Assembly (NCBI GenBank): GCA_028023455.1
Contig: JAQFVV010000144.1
Coordinates: forward strand, 804,001-868,000
DNA: 64,000 nucleotides
Source of the DNA: Epiperipatus broadwayi
Lineage: Eukaryota > Onychophora > Udeonychophora > Euonychophora > Peripatidae
Direction: 5' to 3'
The notes below the pieces were generated by a model, which did no database searches, had not been told where the DNA came from, and worked only from the letters and a program-made list of their open reading frames with translations. This document shows positions 38,517 to 49,881 of this stretch, piece by piece. Numbering within the stretch: the stretch's first letter is position 1; every line of letters begins with the position of its first letter. A program made the position numbers and the translations under genes.

Positions 38517-38938
38517 CCAGAATACCATCTCTACACATATATGCAATAAGTGCTCAGATATATATTAAGATAGCCAAACCTCATACTTTAATGGATAGAC
38601 TTCAATCTACTCCAACTCTTCAACCGTCCATCCAATTGAAAATCTGATGATGGAATGCTCAAAGGCCATCCTGAGGCCGAGATTTTTGTCACACCTATGT
38701 TGACCTAAGGTCAATCTGACCCCTCATATACAGGACATAATTCATTTAATACATATACAAGGGATGGGCAGACATCTCACTGTGTAATAACTGAGATACA
38801 CAGGCTTATTATATACCAGTGTCTATATGTGTAATATATACGGTATATGAGCACAGATTTTCACACGACCACCACTCTCCACACTATCTCATAACACTGA
38901 TACACTTGAACACATATATGTTGAAAAGATAAATAATC

Positions 38939-38982
38939 ACCAATATACGTATTTCATGCTAAACCAGCAATCATCAGTTGGT
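38939..38982 (-). ncRNA. Hammerhead ribozyme motif, composite C unit 2
   Basis: Same sequence as the unit 466 bp upstream: ACCAA/TTGGT stem I, CTGATGA, GAAA, ATACGTAT stem III. The two predicted cleavage points (38477/38478 and 38943/38944) would release a 466-nt unit. Confidence 0.82.
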
Positions 38983-39207
38983 CCAGATTACCATCTCCAG
39001 ACATATATGCTATAAGTGCTTAGATCTATATTAAGATAGCCAAACCTCATACTTTAATGGACAGGCTTCAATCTACTCCACCCTCTAACTCTTAACCATC
39101 CATCCAATTGAAAATCTGATGATGGAATGCTCAAAGGCCACCCTGAGGCTGAGATTCTTGTCATATCTGAGCACTTATAGCATATATGTGTAGAGATGGC
39201 AATCTGG

Positions 39208-39251
39208 ACCAACTGATGATTGCTGATTTAGCATGAAATACGTATATTGGT
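39208..39251 (+). ncRNA. Hammerhead ribozyme motif, composite C unit 3
   Basis: ACCAA (39208-39212), CTGATGA (39213-39219), stem II 39220-39234, GAAA (39235-39238), ATACGTAT, A, TTGGT (39247-39251). Core complete; predicted cleavage between 39246 and 39247. Confidence 0.82.
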
Positions 39252-39690
39252 GATTATTTATCTTTTCAGCATATATGTGTTCAAGTATATCAGTGTTATG
39301 AGATAGTGTGGAGAGTGGTGGGTCGTGTGAAAGTCTGTGCTCATATACCCTATATATATATATATATATATAGACACAGGTATATAATAAACCTGTGTGT
39401 CTCAGTTATTACATAGTGAGATGTCTGCCCATCCCTTGTATACATATTAAATGGATAATGTCCTGTACATGAGAGGTCAGAATGACCTTAGGTGAACATG
39501 GGTGTGACAAGAATCTCAGTCTCTGGGTGGCCTTTGAGCATTCCATCATCAGATTTTCAATTGGATGGATGGTTGAAGAGTTGGAATGTGGAGTAGATTG
39601 AAGCCTGTCCATTAAAGTATGAGGTTTGGCTATCTTAATATATATATATCTGAGCACTTATAGCATATATGTGTAGAGATGGTAATCTGG

Positions 39691-39734
39691 ATCAACTGAC
39701 AATTGCTGGTTTAGCATGAAATGCGTGTATTGAT
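39691..39734 (+). ncRNA. Hammerhead ribozyme motif, broken core, composite C unit 4
   Basis: CTGACAA replaces CTGATGA, so it should be inactive. Stem I is ATCAA/TTGAT instead of ACCAA/TTGGT: both strands changed and the pairing is kept. Confidence 0.65.
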
Positions 39735-39883
39735 GATTATTTATCTTTTCAACATATATGTGTTCAAGTGTATCAATGTTATGAGATAGTATGGAGAGTG
39801 GTGGGTCATATGAAAGTCTGTGCTCTTATACCCTATATATTACATATATAGACACAGGTATGTAATAAGCCTGTGTGTCTCAG

Positions 39884-40276
39884 TTATAGTAAATAGAGGA
39901 ATTTGAACTTAAGATTTTCGGTCTATATTCATCCTCAACTCCTTCTCAAACAACCAATATACATGATCACACTTATGTAAAAAGATAAATAATACCCAAT
40001 ATATGCATATCATGCAGAACCCGCACACATCAGTTGGACCAGATCATAATTTCTCACACATATGTACAATTAGTGCTTGGCTTATATGAAGATAGCACTT
40101 TCTTAAACTTTAATGGACCAGCTTTATTCTTCTCATCCTTCCAACAATTCAACCATCCATTTCATTGAAAAACCAATGATGGAACACTCAAAGCTCTTAG
40201 TGGATTTGTTATTGTAGTCATACCCATGTAGATATTATATCAATATAACCCCTCATATTATTGGACCATTACATAT
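39884..40276 (-). mobile_element. R1 copy D, older, minus orientation
   Basis: Diverged R1 unit whose B-box end (rc GTTCAAATTCCT) begins just right of composite C, and whose own tail supplied C's target site. It contains the R1 blocks for the hammerhead, the CTTTAATGGACC segment and the ACCCCTCATATT segment. Composite E is inserted at its other end. Confidence 0.7.
39995..40038 (-). ncRNA. Hammerhead ribozyme motif, degenerate, copy D
   Basis: On the minus strand CTGATGT replaces CTGATGA and GATA replaces GAAA. Position and flanking stem sequences match the other R1 units. Confidence 0.55.
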
Positions 40277-40288
40277 TATATAGTTTTA

Positions 40289-40469
40289 AATATAGGAGAT
40301 TTGAACTCAGACTTATTGGTGATAATCTTTTCTACATGTGTGTGGTCATGTGTGTCAGTTGTATGAGATAGTGCAGATAGTTGGTGGGTGTTTGAAAGTC
40401 TGAGTTCAAATCCCCTATATTTACAATTAAAGCTCCAGATTTGTGAAGAGTGCCTGGTTTTCAAATATT
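40289..40469. mobile_element. R1 composite E, 5'-short copy starting at the ribozyme cut site
   Basis: A 25-nt inverted scrap (AATATAGGAGATTTGAAC and a few more) is joined to a plus-orientation R1 tail (from about 40315) that runs through A box, B box (40404-40414) and the R1 3' end TTTTCAAATATT. The 12-mer tatatagtttta flanks it at 40277-40288 and 40470-40481. The plus part begins at TTGGTGATAATC (40316), exactly the 5' end expected after hammerhead self-cleavage. Confidence 0.8.
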
Positions 40470-40489
40470 TATATAGTTTTATATGAATG

Positions 40490-43400
40490 CAAAAAAAAAA
40501 GTTTAAAAATGGTTTTCTAAATTAATGTTTTATCAAAAAAATTGAAAGTAAAAATACTTTAAGAAGGATTCAAAATTTGAAGCTTAACGTATTTTTCAAA
40601 AATTTAAGATTTTAAAAAAAAATTAAAAATATTAATTATTATTTTTTTAATATCTTATTCAATATTTTGTTGAGGTTTGCCTAGTTTAAATGTACATATA
40701 TGGAATTTATACGGACAGATAATGAAGGGGACAGAGCTGGAAATTTAAAATGGAAAATGAAACATAAATCAATGGATAAATATATTAGTTATTTTTATAA
40801 CTAGAAAAATTAGTTTTTTAAAATAATTTTATTTATATTTTTTAGCTGTGAATAATTTGATGTTTGAAAACAAATTATTAAAATTATGAATCATCATAGC
40901 TTTAAAAATTGTAAAAGACAAACCAAATATTAAATAAAATAGCTTCAGAAATGAATCAGCAAAAATATAATATTGAGTAATAATTTATATTACTATATTT
41001 CTAAGTAAATTCAAAGTTTATTATTATTTTTCTTCATTGGGTGTCGAGGATATTGCAGTATACATATTATAATATGCAGTTATTTTTATTTGATTATTTT
41101 CATAATTTTGGCACATAAAAATGATTCACCTTTCCTATAAGGTTCAGAGATTGCAGTATGTCTTGTTAAGCTAAAGAGCCCAGATTAATTCCACATTAAG
41201 TCATGAAAATATTTATAAATAAAAAATCGAATTTGCTATAAATTATTTACAAAATAAAACCATCAAAATGATATTTTTGGATATGAACCAATGCTTAACA
41301 ATAAAAAACAAAAAATGGATTAATTGTAGTCAGTTACGTATGTAAGTATTGTATTTGTATATAATTAAGCAACATAATTTTTTAAGCACACTATTAAATA
41401 AAAATAATTTTACATGATTGTAAGCTGATCTTTAATAAAAAAATTAGATTATTTCCTATACATATATTTTAGATTAAATCACTTCAGTAATATATATATT
41501 GTAACCCGGTGCTTTTGGCACTTAGTTTCATTTAGCATTATTTATGCATGAAATTAATGTTATTCTTTAGAAAAATAAAAGAAAAGAAATAATATTTGAT
41601 TAATAAAGTGTGCTATCCCTTTTACCTAGACATGGTTTGTGTGAATAAACAATATGTTCCCCAATGCAATATCATGTTTTTAAAATGATAGAATAATCCA
41701 AGTGAGATATTGGTATGGTAGCAAGTTAATATAATTTAAAACAAATGTAATAAACTGTATTTAGTTCTAAAATGGTTATATAAAGAAAAAAACCATAAAC
41801 GTCAATTAAGTAATTCTTAAGATCGTATTGTTTTTTTTTTTTTTTTTTTAAAAAGTAACTTCTGATAAATTTGTTTTGAAGAAAATAATTTCATATGTAA
41901 TTATAATTGCAGATAATTATTGTTGGTTGGAATGTATTTATTATTTTCATTTATTAAACTACTTTTTTTTATATATATTTTTATATTAAACTACTTTGTA
42001 ATACATTTTAAATAATATTGAAAACCATAAGATTCTAATAAGTTATTTTTTTTTTTTGTTTATGTTATAATCAAATGATTTTTTTTCTTGGTAGAGGTTG
42101 CTAGAGTTAAGAGAACAACCAATAAATATTCAAGTCAAGTATTTTTTTATGTAGTCTGCTTCTGTCCTTTGGAGAAAAACAGTGCTAAATTTTGTAACAT
42201 CTTTATTTTTTTTAATTTTGTAAAAGTAAATTGGTAATATAATTGAAATTTCATCCATAATGAATGGGTAAACAATTTTGGTAAGATATTCTGAATCTTT
42301 ATGCTATCTTCTAATATTTAAAACTTTCTACATTAGGAATTATTGCATCGTGAATGTTAGATTTGTTAAACAAAACTAAAAAAAAAAAAAATGAAGAAAT
42401 TAACTAAAAGTATCAATCAAATTCTTGTTTTATCTAAATTAAGGAAAACAAATATTTTCCCAGTTAGAACTAATTATTTAATAACTTGTTCTTCTTTATT
42501 AATATTTTCCTGGTATAGAAGGGGATAAGTAAATGGAATATTAAAAAAAAAGAAAAGAATTAGAAACATTTTTTCTGCTCTTTCTAAAAATATATCGTCT
42601 GCTTTTATAAATAATGGAGACACTTTATACATTGGAATATATTTGGTTCACTAATAATTGTCTAGGAAAAATAATAACTTCTGAAAATAAATAAAAGGGG
42701 TTATTATGTGTTTGAAATTTTTTTTAAAGATCTTTCCTTTTTTTTAAAAAAAAAAAATCATATGTGTTAAATCAAAAAAGAAAATTGTAAGAAATGAAAA
42801 GTTTTTTTTTTTTTGTTATTTTTAAAATTTGATTTGAAAATAAAATTAATTGTTTGCAAAAATATTAAATGTTAATAATAAAAAAAGTGAATGCAGGTTT
42901 TCAAAAAATTGGGAGAGTATGAGAATTTTAATTATTGCTAGACAACAAGAAAAAAAAGAAGCATTCCTTGATCAACCATAGTTGACTTTTTTACCAGTTT
43001 AAGTAAACATGATTTGTATTCACATCTATCAAATTTATTACCTTGGTGAGGTAAAAATTCAGTTGGAGTGCTTATTCCATCTTTTTGAAAATGTTACCTA
43101 TAAGGAACCTGAATACTGATAGTAAATGCCTAGTTAGTTCTGCCATTGTCAAATTTATATGTAAGGCTGCAATAGAAAACCAACAATATATAAAATAAAG
43201 AAAAATAAATAAACAATGGATTACAGGGAAAATGCACCAAGGAAAAGGAACTTTCACACATATTAAATATTTTCTGAGCACAATTAAAGAAAATTATGTC
43301 AAAAGAATCTACTAGCTTCTTTTAAGTATACATAAAGTGATGGAAATCCAGAAACCTTAATAAGTAAATTGAGAAATATATTAAACTTAGAAGAAAAGAA

Positions 43401-43600
43401 AGAAAAAGATATCACATATATGTTGAGCTGAACAGACAAATAAGAAAAATTGGGTAAAATTATTTAAAATGACCTTATAACAAATAAATGTTTTACTCTT
43501 GTATTAACAATGAACATGTTGATTTTTGTTATTATTGTTGTTGTTATTATAAAAATAATAATAACAATAAGAATAATAATAAGAATAATGCAAAAAGGTA
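40490..43600. other. A/T-rich non-coding DNA
   Basis: Several poly(T)/poly(A) runs (41830-41849, 42050-42058, 42378-42391, 42801-42813) and an ATT/AAT microsatellite at about 43530-43590. Nothing else recognised. Confidence 0.55.
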
Positions 43601-46600
43601 GCAGCAGATATCTTCAAAACCTACAATTCAATCTTGAACTACAACATATCTTCAATTCTTGTGATGCAAGTCCCCAATGATGGCTATTCTACACAATCCA
43701 CACTTCCTCAAATCTTTCATCTCTTTGCTATACTATCAAACATGAAATGAAAAATATTTAACATCTGAGGTTTAAACTTAGTCTACAAAAGTTACTAAAT
43801 AAATAAATGGGTATAATTTTCACAACTACATATTCTTGGGCTTCTGGAGATGAAGATCTACAGTGGATATCAAATTGACCCCCCACTTACCTAAGTGCAC
43901 AAGGTTTTTGTGTCTTCCTGAAAGGTCATCATCACTCTCAGCCAGTATTGGCCTGGTTTTAAAGTGAGATTGTCCTTTTCACTCTTTGAAGATCATTTAT
44001 ATAGATGCCAACCTACTCATAGTCACACCATGAATGCCATATTCATCTACATACCCCCTGGTAACAATGATAATTCTTGCTATCACCTCTTTGCTCACAT
44101 CATTCCTCATCTGGTTATCTTACTAGATGATTTCATTGTGACCTATAATACAGTCACTTCCAAATGGTTACACCAATTTGCCTTTCCATTAATGAATTCA
44201 GAAGGATCCCTCCTTTCTGATTCTATTTTCTTTCACAATCATTGTCATGTTGACCTATGCTTCTACTTATCAATGCTTCATCATCAGATTGCCCTAAGTC
44301 TCTATCCCTCACCCTTTTTTGATCACTCTGTTCAAATGCTTACACTCAACTAAATACAACGCAAACAGCAATGAAGGGCCTACAAAAGACAGAATACTAC
44401 TCTCCATAAATACTCCCAAATCTGTTCTCAAAAACCTATATCGTGCTATACAAAGCCAAAGACATGCCACTTGACCCCATCCAGCATTATGTATCATTTA
44501 TAAACAATCTTTCAACATTAACCACATTACATGAGCCATTCCCTCACTCTCCAAACTTTTAGTTTTGGCTAATGAAATGCACAAATGCATCATCACGTGT
44601 TGCTCCATTCTTAACATATCTGCTCATAGTTGAAACCTCACTGCCTAAAACAATGCATTTACCAAATTGAAGGAATACTTAGCCATAAAAAATCTGCCTA
44701 ATGCAACAACACACTTGGACCTGAGGATACATCTGTTGTGCTCTAGGCTACCCTCCACATTAAAAGTCCTATTGGCTCTCAAGGTTGGGCCTATGACTAA
44801 TGCTGAATTATAATATATATGAACACTAAGTCAAAATTACAAGCACACAATGCATTCAAACCCCACACTGACCTCTTTGGCTAACCAAATCAGACACCCC
44901 GTTGGTACTGCAGAATTTGTCCTCATGCTTGCCACAATACTGCATGTCACACCAGATCCCACAGAATTTCCAAGCTCATCTTCTCACATCTCAGCCACTT
45001 CACCATCGTCTATCTATGTGATCTAGCAAACATCCTATCCAAAAACTCTACAATATCCAAGGTCTATCTTATATCTTACTAGTACCATTCAATAAAAAAA
45101 CATACATAAATATCTACTCCCATTAATTCACTCATGCAATTTTCCAAAAAGGCATCATCCGTAAGCCTAGAAGCACTCTTATTCAAAATGATTCTGGATT
45201 CAATTTGAAAGTAAAAAATATGCTCCATTGGCAATTTAACTCAACATAGAAGCTAGCATTGATTCACTTCTAACAGTTATTCTAATTTACATGCTTGCAG
45301 CTGCCACTATGCCTCCCTCTTCTATACACCATGTCTGACATACTGCTTAACTGAGGTTTATGTTACATTTAATGACAGATCATTTCCAACATTCACACCT
45401 AACCAATCTTTTCTCCAAGGTTTACTCCTCAGTTTCCCACTAGTTATCACATATATTTAACCCTCTCATGACTAAGATCCAGGAAAAATTCCAGGCATTC
45501 AAATTCTAAAACTCTAGCATTCAAATATGATCCCTGGGTACATATCACCTTACTAACTTCCAAAAAGCAACTGTCCTCTCTTCAGAAAATACTTGATCAA
45601 TACACCATACAAATATAAACTTAAAATTCAATAAAACATCCACATGATTCCTCTATATTGGCAAACCACACAATCAACTTTACCATGGTCAACCTTCTGC
45701 TTTCTTGGATTTCTATTCCACTTAAGCATTACTGACATAAGGCAAAATATCCAAAACAAACTCAAGGATGATGTGAAATGAATAACTGTCTCACTCTGCA
45801 AATCATATCTATCACTATATTCCAATTCCAATGTTTGCCTCATCAATTAACTGATAATCACAAAATCATCTATTCACATATCATAAAATTTTCAAAATCC
45901 TTTATCTTTTATATTTCATCACATTTTGAAATAAGTTATTATGATGCAGAAAGATATTGTCCATTTCCATCAGGCACCTCAGCTTTCCACCAATTTGAAA
46001 TGGGCCAGGATTGTACTTCATCAGAGTTTTCCACATTCAGAAAACATCTATTCCACATTCAGAAAAACATCCAATTCTGTTGCTGCCATTACAAAGCATT
46101 TTCCAGCACTAGAATGTGTCATATACATAGCAATCACAGACTATCTGTCATTGCTAATATGCAAATTTCAAGAGCTTTATCATCAAATAAACCTCTGAAA
46201 TCTGGGAAAATATATCTACTGGGGCTGACATAATAATTTACTACATAAAAATCTGCCCACTGACCTCTCCCCCCATAATCTAGGCATCAAAAACAGACAA
46301 CTACTACAAAAATTTAAAAAATTGTCCATAGAACTGAAGTTTTTTGATTTCCTCCTAAGATTCAATCTTTGTGCTCTACTTATTTCCCACTTACTATGAT
46401 ACTGCAGATTATGTACTACAATCAATCCTGTCTGAAAACTTTACCAATGTGAAGAAGAAACCCAGCTCTTCATATTTTACATTTTCTCAGCCCTGGCATA
46501 TATTTGGGAAATCCTACTAAATATAGGTGGAGCATTCCATACTCAATAGAATAGCTGAAACTTGCTCTTGTCATGTCATCTCTGTCTTCTGTGCAACTAC

Positions 46601-47110
46601 TTTTACTCTATATGTCTTCTGGTATATGTGAGGCATCTTTTACTTTGGTAATAATATCAGGCAGCACTCTGATACCTTCTCAAATGAATAACTCAGAGCC
46701 AGGGACTCCAAACTAATCTAATCAGACATATATGCCACCACTTTGTTACTATTGAGGCATCAGTCCAATTTCTAGTCTCCGTGGACATCAATACAACCTG
46801 TAAATACAATCACAAAATATCCACTTCTCAATTTCATTTCCTAGTCAGGTACACGTTTCCACAAAATATTATGGCCACAGCACACAGTTAGATTCACTAC
46901 TAATGGTCTTTCTCACTTCACAAATGAGTGGCAACAATGACATTTGACTTGCCAGATCCACTATCCTCAGCTATGTATCACTAAGGCAATGGCCATCTAA
47001 ATCAAGAACTATAATTCTTTCAACTTTTTCATCATAGATTGGTGGACATTGCATCTCATACCACCATACCACCATCATTACATTGCTATGATACTCATGG
47101 ATTAATATAA
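43600..47110 (+). other. C-rich, G-poor block, decayed retroelement
   Basis: On the plus strand C greatly exceeds G across about 3.5 kb, with sharp edges against the surrounding A/T-rich DNA. This points to one inserted element of unusual strand composition. Only the endonuclease-like segment near 44.0-44.35 kb is recognised; the remaining frames (for example 45778-46233) contain natural-looking but unidentified peptides broken by many stops. Confidence 0.5.
43964..44353 (+). pseudogene. LINE endonuclease-domain-like pseudogene
   Basis: A 129-codon open stretch resembles the apurinic-endonuclease domain of Jockey/RTE-type LINEs. It has 'FIYIPPGNND', then 'HLVILLDDFIVTYNTVTSKW' in the place of the usual IIGDFNxHHxxW motif, then 'NSEGSLLSDSIFFHN' like the (N)xxGxxLxxF segment, and a terminal 'FFDHS' like the catalytic SDH. 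Key catalytic residues are therefore changed (GDFN to DDFI), so it is inactive. No reverse transcriptase motif could be read downstream. The match is by pattern, not by search. Confidence 0.42.
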
Positions 47111-48040
47111 GGTCAATACTTGTTTTTGCTCAATAGTTTTGCTTTGGAACATTGTAGTAGTAATAATAGTAGCAGCAGTAGCAATAATAACAAATCAGAT
47201 GATGTAAAAGAATTTAAAAAAATTCATTTTAAATGTCATAGAATTTTATTATTATTATTAACTTTAGGACTGTAAATCAATCAAGTTTTGGGGAAAATTA
47301 AAGTTGTATGCTTAATTGATTTATTAGATCAATTCTAAATAATTTTTTTCTCATATTTCATTTTATTGATTATGAAATATGCATATATAAAAGTTGCTTA
47401 ATTGTTTATATTTGATTGTTATTGTTGTAAATAAATTAACTGTTATTATGAAACTTCAAGAATTTGGTGCACTTTATCTTGGACTATGTAATACAAAATA
47501 TACATTCGACCATATTTAGAGAAAAGCTTTATATTCTATAATAAGCAAGGTTTGCCTAATATGCTTTTAACTACTTAATAGTGATACTCATAATCATGGC
47601 ACTGATTGTGAGAAGAAGTTGTGCTTTTTATTGAGGAATAAATCACAATAGAAAATTGGTATATTTGAATGGTAAATAAATTATTTATATTGGCCATTTT
47701 TTTGAAAGGGGGATGCAGGAATATTTTTTGTTGATTGTTTATTTATCTCTAATGATGTGCTGTGATGTGCCAGGCCTCTTTCATTTTGCATTTGGCATCA
47801 TTTTGTTTGGAACAGTCGATGCTGATGTGGCCTAGGTAAGATTCTTCTCATAGAAAATTGGATTTTATATAATTGTGTGCTTTGGCTCGTTTATATAAAT
47901 ATCTATGTTGTGCAATATAGCTTGATAAATTCTCCATAAATGAGAGAGCTTGCTGCTGACATTGAAACAATATATAATGATAATCAGCAAAGAGAAATAA
48001 TCATTAGTTAAATAGTGCAGACAGTTGATTGTTAACAGGT
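47110..48040. other. A/T-rich non-coding DNA between LINE relic and Penelope relic
   Basis: Short GTA/ATA-type repeats near 47155-47190 and 47249-47262. No coding signal; the right part may be the decayed 5' part of the Penelope-like element. Confidence 0.4.
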
Positions 48041-49655
48041 TAAGAGGAAAATTAAGGAATGGTTTAAAATTATTGAGTCTACTAAGCAATATTTTCAGGA
48101 AAATGACATTGTTTGTATGAAGCGCAATAAGGGAAATCAATTTGTATTATTCTCCAAGCAGGACTTTGCTGCTAAAATGCAGACACAAATTGCTGAACTA
48201 AATTTGAAACCAATAGACTTGTACAATATAAAAAGAAATAAAAAGATAAATTTATGTCTGCAGAATTTTATAATAAGGCATTCTTGAAACATGAATACTT
48301 TAACATATCTATCCATCTACTGCAACCCTGCCCAGATTATATGAATGCCCCAGGTGTTTGATGATAGACTTTGGGGTTGCCTATTATTACAATGCTTCTA
48401 AAATGATTGGCCATTAGCTTGTGGATCACTTCAGCTTTAGAGATTTACTGGCAAATCTTCATTTGAATGGGTAAATATAACTTAAAAAAAAAAATTCAAC
48501 TCAATAAGCAAAATCGTCTGGCATCATTGAGCTGTATGGTTCTATACCACACAAATTATCCATCCAAATTATCAATCCTAAATTGGATCCATGATGATAT
48601 TATTGTCTTATCTAACAATGTTTATTACAAAATAAATAATGGATAGCGAATGGGCCTTTCCATGAGTGGCATAATTTCAAATATTGTGCATAATAAATTT
48701 GAAGAAGAGATCTTACCCAAATACTTTAAGCTAATTCATTCTTTGTTATATATAATACATGGATGAATTCCTTATTTGCGTCCCTGATGCGCAAATCAGA
48801 GAAATATAACAGGACTTTTTGAATACTTCTTCATTAAAATGGACAATAGAGAATGAAAACAATCTAAAATGCACCATGTTCCTAGACTTATATATTCAGT
48901 ATGAAACCATCCAATTAAACTACAAAATGCTTGTGACGCCCATTCACATTTGAGGCATTATACGCCCTGAGTCTACTACACCAAAATCTTATAAATTAGC
49001 TGATCTCAAGACATTTTTGTATAGGAACCATAATCTGTGTAAACTTGAATCTGACAGAAAAAACATCATTGAAACTTAGATCACAGATTTATGCAATGTT
49101 GGGATGAAAATATAGCTCTCATCCAAACTGTAGAAAAAACGTTTATTCTAAAATTAAATATCCATCTATAAAAACCAATAGCAAATCTTGAATATCATTG
49201 CCTTATCTTTCTGGGGCTACATATGTATCAAAAAATCTGTGCTGTGACTCATCAAATTGGCCTTTGCACTCCTTATAATCTGAACTGGCTAATTAACAGC
49301 ACCAAAGATAAATTGTCTTTAGTGCTGAAATCTCAAATCATTTACAAAATTGGATGCAGCTATACTAACTGCCATGCTGTTTATTATGGGTAATCATACA
49401 CTAATATATCCACCTAAATTGCACAACACAGATTGAGCCAAAGTGCATGCTGATGCAAAAACAATTTTCTATGAGCATGAATCTAACCTAGGCCACACCT
49501 TTGAAGCTATCTCTGCCATCATCATCATCTGCTCAGAATGTAATGATGCCAAATGCAAAGTGAAAAAGGCCTGGCACTTATATGAGAGAAACATGCAATC
49601 AACAACAAAAAAAAAATCCTGCGATCCCCTTTCAAAAAAATGGCCAGAATAAATC
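48040..49655 (+). pseudogene. Penelope-like element pseudogene: RT plus GIY-YIG
   Basis: Plus-strand frames broken by stops retain the Penelope-like order. At 48650-48780: 'MGLSMSGIISNIVHNKFEEE' (the GxPMGSxxS block) and then YMDEFLIC at 48756-48779 as the catalytic YxDD, with the second aspartate changed to glutamate. At about 48840-48900: WTIENEN and FLDLYI, the following RT blocks. At about 48955-49080: 'IRPESTTPKSYKLADLKTFL'. At 49339-49400: IYKIGCS and then AVYYG, the remains of the GIY-YIG endonuclease, followed by HESNLGHTF. The family reverse-transcribes its own RNA and uses GIY-YIG for target cutting. This copy is inactive. The segment upstream of 48600 is more decayed. Confidence 0.7.
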
Positions 49656-49881
49656 ATTTATTTATCATTCAAATATGCAAATTATCTATTGCGAATTATT
49701 TCTTAATAAATATCACAATTTCTTTTCATGGTCAGTGCCATGATTATGACTACTGCTGTTAAGTAGTCAAAAGCATGTTAAGCATATCTTCCTAATTATA
49801 TAAAACTTTTCTCTAAATATATTTATACATATATTTTGTATTAACTTCTACATAAAAGTATCATTTTCTCATTTGACAGAC

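Larger units (their letters stand above)
38371..39883. mobile_element. R1 palindromic composite C (two inverted plus two direct units)
   Basis: Two minus-orientation units (matching points 38381 and 38852, 471 bp apart) are followed at about 39166 by two plus-orientation units (TCTGAGCACTTATAGC at about 39167 and 39649, about 480 bp apart). The perfect 12-mer tatagtaaatag flanks it at 38359-38370 and 39884-39895. The arms of roughly 720-800 bp make this the longest palindrome in the window. It interrupts the tail of an older R1 copy to its right. The open frame at 39409-39657 is incidental. Confidence 0.86.

Noticed and set aside
45778-46233. 151-codon frame as a gene
   Set aside because: No recognisable domain, overlapped by a second open frame in another phase, and sitting in a decayed retroelement block. 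It may hold LINE fragments but supports no call.
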